Origin: Beaufortia kweichowensis
Lineage: Eukaryota; Chordata; Actinopteri; Cypriniformes; Gastromyzontidae
Direction of reading: 5' to 3'
Assembly: GCA_019155185.1 (NCBI GenBank)
Contig: CM032797.1
Coordinates: forward strand, 6,062,881 to 6,126,880
DNA: 64,000 nucleotides
The translations under genes and the position numbers were made by a program. Below, one piece after another: positions 35,930 to 51,830 of the stretch (position 1 is its first letter; the number at the start of each line of letters is the position of its first letter). The notes beneath the pieces were generated by a model. That model did not search any database and was not told the DNA's origin. It was given only the letters and a program-made list of their open reading frames with translations.

Positions 35930-35998
35930 CAAGTAAAAGGATAAACACATAATGACAGAATATTTATTTTTTGTTGAACTGTACTGTACCTTTAAGAG
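35930..35998. mobile_element. Possible right-arm fragment of the cyprinid foldback repeat
   Basis: TAATGACAGAATATTTATTT, then GTTGAACTGT and CCTTTAAG resemble the right arm of the copy at 47766-48080. Short and diverged, so low confidence. Confidence 0.35.
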
Positions 35999-36039
35999 CC
36001 CCATGGAGAAATGTTAAAAGCTTTGCACCTACAATTATA

Positions 36040-36042
<3 letters not shown>

Positions 36043-36073
<31 letters not shown>
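36043..36073 (+). repeat. (CT)n microsatellite, short
   Basis: About 31 bp of CT on the + strand. Confidence 0.95.
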
Positions 36074-36077
<4 letters not shown>

Positions 36078-37100
36078 ACCTTTCCAAAAACACTCACTGA
36101 TTTTATTTATTAGATCCAAGGTGACATCCCACAACCTGAAGAAACAGAGCGCAATAATAGGAGAGAACTCTGCTCCCGTGAGCTGCAGCGATGTCACAGC
36201 TCTTAAATAAAGCCGTGCAAATAAGAATGTGACCTTCACCACGGCAACCGTCGCATCACTCACACATTGACCGCTCAGGCCGGTGACCTCACAACCTCAA
36301 GAGCGCTCGACCCTGACCTCTCGCTCTCCCTCACTGTCTGTCATATTTACACTAGCGGTCAGGATAGACGTCTTAATATTTAATGCTGGATTGTGCCAGT
36401 ACAGAAAGAGCACATTAAACATTGAACAGGCCTCTGGTCTCAGATCAATACTGTGGTCCTCGCCATGAAATTACTCACCTGCACACATACAAACACACAC
36501 CTAGACGGGTCGAGAGCAGCCACTGTAGCGTTATATTAACCAAAACAAAGGACTGTATTACCCAGAAGCTGAACAATGTGATTTCACACAACTAGTCACA
36601 AACAACAATTTCTCTTGAACGAAAAAATAACCAATAATAATTGACTAAATGTTCATCTGTTCCTTTCACATTAAAGTGAAAGAGATGTGATTTATTGATG
36701 CTCATCTTCTAGCATCATGCCTGGTTAGAACCCCCCCTGACATTAACAGAAAGTAATTTCATTGTTTCATAATTTGTTGATAGATGAATCTGATTCACTA
36801 GTCTCTGGTGACGGCACAACCAGATGGATTGAAAAGAGTCTATATGAGTGCCACGATCACACACTTATCAGAGACTTCAACACTCGTCTGTCTTGATGAT
36901 GGGGTGAAAATGAAGCTTGCAAGTGTGTGTGTGTGAGACACGGGAGAGGAAAACCCTTAGTGGTGGGTGGAAGAATCACACGTGGATGAGCGAGGGAAAT
37001 CATTAAGTGTGAACGAGAAGGGAAGCAGGTGTCTGTGTGGATAGAAGAGATGCTTTTGATGGATGCCAGGATTAGGATGTGAAAAATTAAAAACATTGAA

Positions 37101-37124
37101 AGGGAGGGAGGGAGAGAGGGAGAG

Positions 37125-37180
<56 letters not shown>
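37101..37180 (+). repeat. (GGGA)n(GA)n microsatellite, about 80 bp
   Basis: Purine-only tract beginning with GGGAGG units then GA. Confidence 0.96.
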
Positions 37181-37183
<3 letters not shown>

Positions 37184-37872
37184 CAAAATGACACTTCATA
37201 ATAGCAGTTCATTTGGGATCCCGTTGTTCTTCAACACTTTACGTCTCGTTTTAAAATACATTATTTTTCTACTTGTAAGACTTCATGTCAAATATATGAC
37301 ATGAGTCTCAGTACCAGACGGCCCACCTACTGATCCCCTGCTTACTATTCACAGACCATGTCACACACAAATGTGAAAAGTGTCTAATATTATAATAATA
37401 TTTCAGTCTGATAGTCTGGCTTCATTAAATTTATAAGGGTCCAACAGTCTGCCAGTAAACAAAGTTGAGTTTACAAAGTAAAAGCTTGTATGATTGCCAA
37501 AACTGTAAAATAAGTATAACTGAGCCAAAATAAAGAATGTGGATCAGACTTTATGCCACTAATAAAAATCTCCCTTGTTCTTATGGACAAGAAAACACAG
37601 CTTAAAGTTGTTAAGCCATTTGCAGAGCAATTGAAATAAACAAACTGTTGAATTCTATAAAATTCTGCTCTCATCTGGGTCTTTACAATCCTGGACCAAA
37701 GTCAGATGAGCTCATTTCTGTGTGGCAGGCTTCCAAAGCGAGACAAACTTCAACCTTGTCAAACACAAATCTGAAACATATGATGCTAAACAGCTACAGA
37801 GAAATACATCTTCCCGAGTATTCCCTACGGCCAATCAGAGATCACAAAGCAGGTGCAGAATGGCAAAGTAGC

Positions 37873-38007
<135 letters not shown>

Positions 38008-38009
38008 GT

Positions 38010-42714
<4,705 letters not shown>

Positions 42715-43317
42715 CTTATGGTTAAAGACAGATAAAGAAAGTGACACCGCAGCTCTCTCACCTCTACCGGCTGTGTTTCTCTGGAATAACTGGAAAGGTT
42801 TGATAACGTTTCCAGAGGTGATGAAACAGGTTGTGGAACAACTACTGACACAACAGCTAAGACCATTAGACAAGCACTGAAAATTAAGTTTGAATTAAGA
42901 AACAATTTTAACTACAACAAAAATATAATATAAAGTTGAATTATTGAACAAAACATGCACTACACAGATGTCACATTGGTAACAAAATATTTTTACATGC
43001 AAGAGACAGAGTGATCTGTTTGCATTCCATTATCCTGCTTATTACACGGCTTGCCCTATGAGAAAATGTTTGGTCACAAAATATTGATTTGAAATGTTTT
43101 ATTAGCTTATTTGTTATGAATACAAACTTTCAGCGAGAAAAAAATGTTAGCCAAGACACAGCATTCAAACACGACAAACATACAATTTGGTTTCAATTAT
43201 TTTTAACATAATTTCATATTTGTTATGCATATTTCTATCTAAATTATTTTTAACTAAATGACTTTCAAGGTCAAGTTGACTGGCAGGACCCAGATGATCT
43301 TGTGTTATTAGTTTTGA

Positions 43318-43401
43318 GCAACTGTTATCTGGGAAATTACACACACTGGAATATCACGACTGACCAATCAGAATCAAGTATTCCAGAGCGCCTGCTACTG
43401 T
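43318..43401. repeat. Possible dispersed repeat
   Basis: Contains CTGACCAATCAGAATCAAGT then ATTCCAGAGCGCC. I recall 'CCAATCAGAATCAAGTATTCCAGA' as recurring in cyprinid DNA. No ends are visible. Confidence 0.35.
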
Positions 43402-43672
43402 ACATTACAGTGACTCGTTGAAATCAGGTTTCATAAAAACAATGTGACATTGTATTTTAAAGAAAAGGAAAAATGTGAATGTGTATATTGTTATTTTACA
43501 GCATCATATGCAGTTCATCCAATCAGATTTCAGAGGCGGAGCTATCTTACACTAGGCGTGAATGAACGTGCCATCAGTGACCCGTGCGGTTCTGGCCACC
43601 TGCTTCAGCTCTAAAACTCTCTCTAAGGAGATCTAGCATAAGTCATTTTGTAAGTCTGGTATCTACAGGTAC

Positions 43673-43706
43673 AAGTGTGTGTGTGTGTGTGTGTGTGTTT
43701 TTTTTG
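43673..43706 (+). repeat. (GT)n followed by a T run
   Basis: About 25 bp of GT and then nine T. Confidence 0.93.
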
Positions 43707-46415
43707 CACATCACCAGCTCTAATTTAATTAAGCGTTCTCTCTGAGGATCATTTGAAGATCATCTCATCCACTGAGCTCCACTGTTGTGTGAAAAGATGA
43801 GCGGCAATCTTTTTCACCACCTTTGCTGTTACGAGACTCAAACCTGCTGACTAAAGAGACTTACTGGTTCATTGTTTTCCTTGTCTTTATGGCTATTGTT
43901 GTTAGGATGAGATTTACTAACATATCTTTACCTCCGGGGAATGGCTGCTTTGTGGTTATGTCCTATTTAGACGCCAAATGTTTTGGATGGGCACGTAAGG
44001 TACTTTCAGTATTTTCAGGTGATAGTTACAGGATATTTTTGCTGGCTGAATGGGAAATCTTCATTGTAAAGCTAAAGAGCGAATCAAATGTCATTTTATT
44101 TAATTTGATTATCTGCAAAGGAATTATGCCAGACGGCAGGATATAAATTAATAGACAAATGTTAACCTGATAAAGAGAAAAGGAAACATTGAAATTTCTA
44201 GTGCTAGTTGCCATTTTTACTGCCACACAAATTGAAAATGTCACCACTTTGCGTGTAATTTAATTTCTGCCTGAATCGACATTTTAGAAAATCGACTTGA
44301 AAATCATTCACTGACCACTGCCAAGCGCTGAACAGCTACTATTTAACACTTTGTTCCAAAAAATGTTCGAAATAAAATACAAGAAAACAGCTTGTACTCG
44401 ACTACAGTGACTGGGAATTAAAATCTCCATCATTATTGCCATGGTGTAATATGACCTCGTGATTGACACTTCCAGGTTTATTCTCAATCCTGGTGACCTT
44501 TGACTCACAATATAATACACAACACTGCTTTCACAATTACCACTTTATCATGATATCTAAATAAAATGTTAAAAATTCAACTGACATTCACATGACGAAT
44601 CCCAAAACTTTTACAATTTTGCTGAAGAATTGACAATATTGAAGGTTTAATGAACTTCTCTACACTTCTGAACCCAAAAATGCATTTTTAAATGTTTGTA
44701 AATTAAGGTAAATTGAGGTAAAAACTGCTTGAACAAAAAAAGATGTCACTTCATCATTGACATGGCTATATAAACCAGTTTGTATGTGTGTGTGAAAACT
44801 CAATCAAGCAATGGTGTTAAATATTCACTGATGGTGTCTATGGCAAGCCTTAACTCGCATATCAGATTCACTGTTAGAATACAGCACACATATCTAATAA
44901 AACACTAAACATTATTTGGTATATTTATTAAGCCGTTAGAATTACAAGGACAGTTGGTGTTCCTTCACGATGAAGCAAATGCCAGGTTGTTACCTACATT
45001 CTAAGCCCATTTTTGTCTGAATAATACCGTATAGGTCGATTCAATGTGACTCAAGGTAAAAGTATTCCTGTTTGTTTCGGTGTGTTTGATTGGCTCAACT
45101 TGGAGTTTGGGGTGGCACTTCCTGTTTGACCATATAAGGTAAAGCAGGATGAAAAGCAATCAGTAAATTGCTCTCATGGTGCTGCTAACAGCACAAAAAT
45201 TACACGCTTCACTTTTCAAGTGCAAGTTTTACTGATCTATCAATTAAGTGTCACTATTTTCAGTCTTCTAGACGCTGTCACTGCCAACTTCAAGTCCACC
45301 TACTCTCTACTGGAATGCTTTAAGCAAGCTGTTAAACTCCCCAGTTGTGCCTTTAACAGCCGAATAAACCATGAGTCATTACGCTTCAAGTCTTCCATTA
45401 AGATATGACTCTTTTTTAATAAGAAATAGAACAGAAACTTAAAGTTTTAACAAACTCTGCTGAGGTGAGAGAAACAAACCCAACCGATTTATCTTTTAAT
45501 CTCTTCAGATCAACCATTTATTTCTAATCTGTCAAAAGCTCTGATCGATTCTGGCAAACCCAGACTGTCTGAAATGTGTTCAGTATGGAGTTAACAAGCC
45601 TTTTTCTTTAGCTATTAAACATGTGAAGCTCATACGTTCTGGCCCATTACAAAGAACCGTACAGTCCATTAGGTTCCACAGTCCAGGTGCTACTTCCTGC
45701 AGGACTAAAGTGTTATTCGCAGCTACTTGACTCCAGAACACTGACAGGAGAACCGCATCCTAGAAAGTACTTACATCTACAGGGATTGTGTTAGACATTT
45801 ATCCGCTTCGGCTGATCATTATGGCTATTTTATGAAAAATGCTTTTTTCATAAAATCTTTTTTTATTACAGAGATTGTACAGTAAGCAATAATTCACATG
45901 GTGTTGGAGCCAGAGGTACATTACAATGGGTAATTTTATATTACGGTGGTATTCACAGACATTTTTACTTCTGCAGTCAGTAAACCTAATTTTATTTAAT
46001 ATACTATAATGTAATAAAAATGGTTTTATAATAACAACGATGTGTTAACTGCTCAAAACTCTATATAATATTTAAAATCGTAAAATATATTAAATATTTA
46101 ATATAAGCCAATATGTACACACTTATGACAGTCCGACCGCCCAGCAGCTCAGTTTTACATTAAAGTTGAGACTTTTCCGGACAACCACGAGCATCTTGTA
46201 GTTATGCGATGTTCACAGCATGATGTGTCAGATTGTTCCCATTATCATCAACAAAGCTGTACACACTGAATCGCATATCTGCAAGTGTAGACTGTAGTTT
46301 TCTGGAGTTCTTTTTTTTTTTTTCAAAATTGCACCATTTATACTTAAATGGTACAGTATGTATGCATGCTGTAACGGGTTATACATGCCCCCATTTTTAA
46401 GATATTTGCATTTGT
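43707..46415. other. Intronic sequence with no clear feature
   Basis: The 107-codon open frame at 43823-44146 (+) is antisense to ephb1. Its first part is hydrophobic, but I recognise no family. Otherwise unique-looking AT-rich DNA. Confidence 0.4.
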
Positions 46416-46419
46416 ATAT

Positions 46420-46530
46420 GTACATTTACATTTTTACATTTAAGCACTTGACTTGCGGTGCATTATGCGTGTTGCCTGAGGGTCGAACCCACAACTTCGT
46501 GTAGCTAACACAACACATAACGTGTACTTT
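46420..46530 (-). mobile_element. Probable tRNA-derived SINE fragment
   Basis: On the minus strand, GTTGTGGGTTCGACCCTCAG contains an RNA polymerase III B-box match (GGTTCGANNCC) at about 46481-46491. On the + strand, the lead-in TTTACATTTTTACATTTAAG and the text GGGTCGAACCCACAAC then GTAGCTAACACAAC match a widespread fish SINE as I recall it. The middle part seems deleted. Not a functional tRNA: no cloverleaf could be drawn. Confidence 0.5.
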
Positions 46531-47256
46531 CCTGCTGACAAACTTAAAAAAAGTAACTAGTCATAATATTAATACACCTGCCAGCCACGTACTTTAAACC
46601 CAGGTATCTTGTACATTCCTCAAAATCGTGTAAGCAATTTAACGTGAAATTCCCCCAAATCTTTCATATGAGCCTCGAGCCTTAAGCCTGTTATTCCACA
46701 GCCACTCCACGGTACACAACTTTCATCTCTGACAGTGATTTTCTAGAAGCACCTTCAAAATGAGCCAGTCTAAATTCACATCTCTTGTCTGTGGCTAAAT
46801 AAGACTACTCTTCGCAGGGGCACACAGTAATTTCCCCTGAAGCTATCAGGAATTCATCTGTCTCAGGCAGGCTGCTGTTCGTAATCTCGCCGGTGAGATT
46901 TCCCCTGACTGCACTTCTCGCTTTCTCTCTCCATGTAGCATCTCTTTCCGCCTCTGTTCTCTGTGCATCCGCGTTCAAAGCCCCGCAAAAGTGCAGTAGA
47001 TCAAGAGTTAGGTGGGCGACGGCATCCCGGTGTAATATATCAGTCTTTCTTTTTCTTGTTTGGGCCTCATTGGTCACCAAACGGCATGTACATGCACCTT
47101 TACCTCGCTCCTTCAGTGTGAGGACAGATAAACACGCCGGCGACGCTCGGAAAGTCTTCTTTAATCAACTCGCTATGGAAAATGTGTTCAGGGTCATCAG
47201 GCGCTGACGGCAATGCGTGACAGTAGTTGTAAGGACATGAAATAAGGTAATCGCTT

Positions 47257-47258
<2 letters not shown>
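46531..47258. other. Intronic sequence, unique
   Basis: GC-richer than its surroundings between 46800 and 47160, with overlapping open frames on both strands (46805-47080 minus; 46893-47207 plus). Neither matches a family I know. It could be conserved non-coding DNA. Confidence 0.35.

Positions 47259-47320
<62 letters not shown>
47259..47320 (+). repeat. (GT)n microsatellite, about 62 bp
   Basis: Perfect GT run, the longest pure GT tract in the window. Confidence 0.97.
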
Positions 47321-47322
<2 letters not shown>

Positions 47323-47670
47323 CATCAAGAAAACAACAACCAAGCAGAAGACACAAAATGCATATCCTTACAGAAAGGCACTGTGTTGGTACTACAGAAT
47401 AGTATCAGATTGTAATTTCATAGTACTTAAACTAATGTGTCATGGTTTTTAAATTGCACCCTAAAAAAAACCCAATGGGACTAACATTGACAACATGTGT
47501 GAAAAACATGATTGTAATTGCAATAAAAAGTATTCTGAAAATGGCATTTGGTTTATGCATTGTGTCCTTTAAAGCATTTTAAAGCACCGTGTAAATATTA
47601 TGTGATGATTAAGCACCCTATTAATCACCCTCCTTTAAAAAAATTAAATGCTTAAACCATCTTAATGTGT

Positions 47671-47765
47671 TTTGCCAGTCTATGCTGGTCTTAAAGCTTG
47701 GCCTAACTGATTGTCCAAAAATCTCTAAAACCATCAAACCGGACCAGCAAACCAACTTAAGACAG
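47671..47765. repeat. CCAGCA/TGCTGG-type dispersed repeat
   Basis: Contains TTTTGCCAGTCTATGCTGGT then CTTAAAG, and ACCGGACCAGCAAACCAACT. It resembles the repeat next to exon 3 at 20776-20990 and directly abuts the foldback element at 47766. Confidence 0.5.
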
Positions 47766-48080
47766 CTTAAAGGGATAGCTCACCCAAAAATAAAAATGAT
47801 GTACTAATTTTTTCACTCTTATGTCATTCAAACCCTGTATATGATTCTTTCTTTTGTGGAACACAAAAGAAGATATTTTGCAAAACGTTGGTTACCGGCA
47901 CCCATTGACTTCCATTGTACCTTGTGTTTCATACTATAAAAGTGAATGGGTGCCGGTAACCAGCGTTTTACAAAATATCTTCTTCTGTGTTCTGCTGAAG
48001 AAAGTCATACAGGTTTGACATGACATGAGGGCGTGAGTAAATAAAAGAGTTTTTAGTTTTGGATGAACTATCCCTTTAAG
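47766..48080. mobile_element. Complete cyprinid foldback (MITE-like) element
   Basis: About 315 bp forming one long hairpin. The left end CTTAAAGGGATAGCTCACCC pairs with the right end reading GATGAACTATCCCTTTAAG. Inner arms pair too: GTTACCGGCACCCATTGACT with GTGAATGGGTGCCGGTAAC, centred near 47925. TTAA lies inside both termini and may be the target duplication. I recognise the text (TTCACCCAAAAATGAAAATT-like start, CACAAAAGAAGATATTTTG) as a very common zebrafish/carp repeat. No coding capacity. Confidence 0.85.
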
Positions 48081-49380
48081 AAGTTTTACACCACAGCTGA
48101 TACCATCCCAGTACCTTCTGTAAAGGTGAAAAAATATATTTCAATTAACTCAAAAGTGATTTTTATTCATTCAGACGTGCCCATTTCCCCCCTCTGCACA
48201 AGTTAGAGTTTTTCTCTCTCTCATCCTACACACTTTGCCCTGGGCTGGATGTTTAAGATAGGTGTGCTATCAACATGAGCACATGTGAAACCGAAGGCGT
48301 CAAGCTGACCTACGGGGTCGGGACATCGGACCGCTCACCCACACCGCTAAGGCTATCATGCCAACACCAGAACCCACTCTTCCTCGAGGGCGTCAGCACA
48401 GCAAAACCACTACACTACACAAGTTTACTGTGGGCAAAGTGTACAAAACTTGATATACTTTGACTTTGAAATACTTAAACTGAGACATGCTTTTAAACGA
48501 CTATTAAAAAACATTAAACAATCGGAATAAACATATGCAATATACAATTATCAAAAATCACTATTACTATTATTTGCTCTTTATAAATCTTTACTATAGT
48601 AAAGATTCGCAAAATGTACAATTCTTCATTCATTCGATCATGTATTAAGAAGCTTTTTTTTGACAGACTGAATTGATGGATAGAATGGTTTTATTATATG
48701 ACATTCAGTAAAATGATCAATGTAAAACAGGTCATTTTCTCACTGGAGTGACCGTTTTACTCTGTGTTTGAGCTTCATCTGCGTGACGTGCGGGTAGCGT
48801 GCGGGTATTTTGACAGCTGGCATTGCTGAAACAGAGAAAGTTTATCAGGTGTGAGATCACCCAGAGATGGCTCTTCTCTTTACGATAATTGACTCCGACA
48901 AGCCTGTGCCAGCTTGTACTAAACGAGAGGAAAAATCCATTAAATTCTTCCTTCATTCTGTAGGTGTTAACATTTCATGCAATACCAGTCCTACTGCTGT
49001 GAGGGTTACAGTCGGGAAGCCTGCAGGTTAATTCATGGCTAAACTTTCAGGGTCCAAATCCCGTTTTCTACTATCTGGAGTTAACAGCAAATATAATCTC
49101 TTAAAGGTAAACCTCAGACTTTTACTATGAGGATTTGAACACAACTTGCCCTGAAGCTCTGAACTATTTAAAGCATTAGTAAGGTATAAAAAAGTTTATG
49201 AACATTGCATGAAAATATAAGCACCATAAAAGAGATAAAAATGTTTGATAATTTATGACGTTTTCTCTTCAGATGAACGCAAAGTAATCATTTTATATTA
49301 AGATACAGTCATTTTACTTTAAAATGGTCAAAAAGCCAAATTATCACAATCCAAAAGACTCCATGTCCTTAACTGAACTT
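48081..49380. other. Intronic sequence with no clear feature
   Basis: A GC-richer block at 48240-48420 includes a 62-codon open frame with no recognisable domain. Otherwise AT-rich unique DNA. Confidence 0.4.
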
Positions 49381-49455
49381 GAGTTTATTTGTACAGCGCT
49401 TTTTACAATTTGCATTGATACAAATCAGCTGTACAGGAAACATATTGTGTAAATA
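49381..49455 (+). repeat. Fragment of a common fish dispersed repeat
   Basis: GAGTTTATTTGTACAGCGCT then TTTTACAATTTGCATTGATA, AATCAGCTGTACAGGAAA. I recall 'TTTATTTGTATAGCGCTTTT-ACAAT' as a frequent cyprinid interspersed repeat. Class not assigned. Confidence 0.5.
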
Positions 49456-51629
49456 CACTCCCATTAACACACATGCAAAAATATCCAAGTATTATAAATA
49501 TAATATAATTTAAATATGACAACATATCAACAACTGTCAATCTAACTGGTTCCTGCACGTCTCATAAGTGTATGTCACATGATAATTTATCATAAGAAAT
49601 GCAAAAACAGTTTTGCTAAAAAAAACTCAAAATATGAATAGTTTTCTCACACTCAACTACCATTTAGCTTCAGAAGATATTTATTAATATACTGGATTTG
49701 TTTGGATCATTTTTATAATGGATGTTTATGCATTTCAGAGCTTTCGGCTCCCTTATCTAAAAGAAAATGCTTTTATTATAAAACACTGCAAGTTGTCAGT
49801 GATGGTTACAATGCAAAATGTCTAATTGCTACAGCAGAGTACATTAGCACTCCAAAAAAATCCCACCAAAAAATAAAAAACAAAAAGAAATGAAACTAGA
49901 AAAACATCACTAATTGACTAGTCGAGCATTGTGACCCAACCCTACTGCATTACTCATGCAAAGCTTTATAAAAAACTCAAAATGCAGTTCTTAAGTTCCA
50001 TAAATGACACAATTATTTTGGTGTTTTGTATCTTGGTAGTAAAAATCACAGTTGAGTTCAATTGTGTGAAATAAACCCGCTCAACACCTATTGTGTTTTT
50101 TACTGATTCTATAAAGGGTACGGTTTAACAAAAAGCAGACAAGAGCAATAAAGATTTCGGCCGGGCCGAGTTTCTCTGGTCCACTCGGGTCACTGTGAGC
50201 TCAGGCCGGTGCCGAGTATATCAACAACAAGGCAGAGGCGACGATAAATGCAACCAAAGCCAAAACAAACTTCAAGTTAAAACAAATAACAGCATCTCAC
50301 TCCAGCTTTGCACTTTTAACAGTTCTCTCTCTCTCTCAATATCCATCTACCGTATCTATATCCATGTCTCTAGCTCACAGCGTGTCTAGCACAGATAGCA
50401 GGGACAGAGAAGTATGTGTGTAAAAGAACAGATAAATCTCGTTTTCTCTCTCTCAGAGGAATACCAAAATGTCTGAGAGATACCCAGCAGAAAGGTCTCT
50501 CGTACCCTTTCCGCAACACAATTAAGTTGGGAACAGTTATTCCTCAGCGTGAAGTTTATGTCACTGTGCTTCTACAGAGACAGTCATTGAATAGACTAAC
50601 TGGCCGCTTAACCTTTACCGTGGTCAGATTCTTGCCCCGGGATTGTTTTCTTTGGCGCGGTTTTCTGTCTCCTTTCTCTGGTGATGGATGTTGATTTCTC
50701 ATCAGACTCATTTGGGATCAGTGGCGTACATTACCAGTTGTGATTAGACATTTATTTACACTGGAAATGCCCTCTCCACATGTGGGAAGAAATGAACGAA
50801 ATATGACTTCTATCGCCTGGATTTTTGCTTTGGTGCACGCAAGAATAAACACCAAAAGAGTTTAACGGTTGAGCTTGGCGAAGGCTGTCAACAACAATAT
50901 TTATATGAGAAATTGAGAAGCTGAAACGAGATTATTTACTTGTCTTTTGGCCATACTGTACAAAGGGAGGTCATCATTTTAGAAGCTAAAGATTTTAAGT
51001 TTAGCAATTAAAATAAGTGATTAATTAAAAACATTTTTATACTACAGATACCCAAGAACCTTATTTTGGTCTTCATGTCTTACCACATTTGTGACGCCGT
51101 CTGTGAAAACCACACTACTGAATTTCACTACGATTTTAATCTTCAACATGTCATTACTCAGTCAATTTGAAAGACATCAAGGTTATATTTTCACAGAATG
51201 TTCTTTACATTTTACAAAGAAAAAAGTAAATCATAAAAAATGACTTTAGCTGGTTTTTCATCTCCTTGAGCTTATATTCAACTTTACAAACATTATAGGA
51301 TCATTTGCTTACAATACGAAGTTATTATGAAAATGATATTTCATAGAAGACATTATTTGAATTGAAAGCACCAACCTAAAGAGCGTAATTGCTTACAAAT
51401 TACCCTATGCAATTTACAACAGTGTGAGAAACTTCAAAGAAATAAAACAGTTGAGAATTACTCGGTATGGACACAAAAGACCTGTAAATACACCACTTAA
51501 TCCCGAGGTAAAGATAACAGCAAAAACGGCAGGTCTTACAGCCCAATAACCAGGCACGGTTACAACCTCACAACCTGATAAACATTGTTCAGCTCGGGTC
51601 AATGGTGCCGTGAATCTGCCTCCCCTTTA
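49456..51629. other. Intronic sequence with no clear feature
   Basis: Unique-looking DNA. A small CT run lies near 50323-50338. No exon recognised. Confidence 0.4.
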
Positions 51630-51830
51630 GTCTTTAAAAGCGATCCCCGGCTCCTACTGGGAGCGTGTTCGGCAATTACAAAACAGTGCAGGCAATTGGC
51701 CGTGAAATATGTGCACAGCTCCAGAAATCAATAGGGCCTTATCAATGGCATAAAAGCCTTGCCACTCAATTAAAGCAATTACGCCTCACCCCGCAATCGC
51801 TCTCACCTTCGCAGAAGAACAGACTTTAAG
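51630..51830. promoter_or_regulatory. Candidate conserved non-coding element
   Basis: Non-repetitive, near-balanced base composition, with clustered homeodomain-like cores: GGCAATTACAAAA, GGCAATTGGC, ATCAATGG, CTCAATTAAAGCAATTACG. No open frame, no simple repeat. The texture resembles developmental enhancers found in introns of axon-guidance genes. This is a judgement from sequence texture only. Confidence 0.3.

Noticed and set aside
46481..46491. Functional tRNA gene suggested by the GGTTCGACCC B box
   Set aside because: No A box at the right distance and no cloverleaf. A SINE remnant explains it better.
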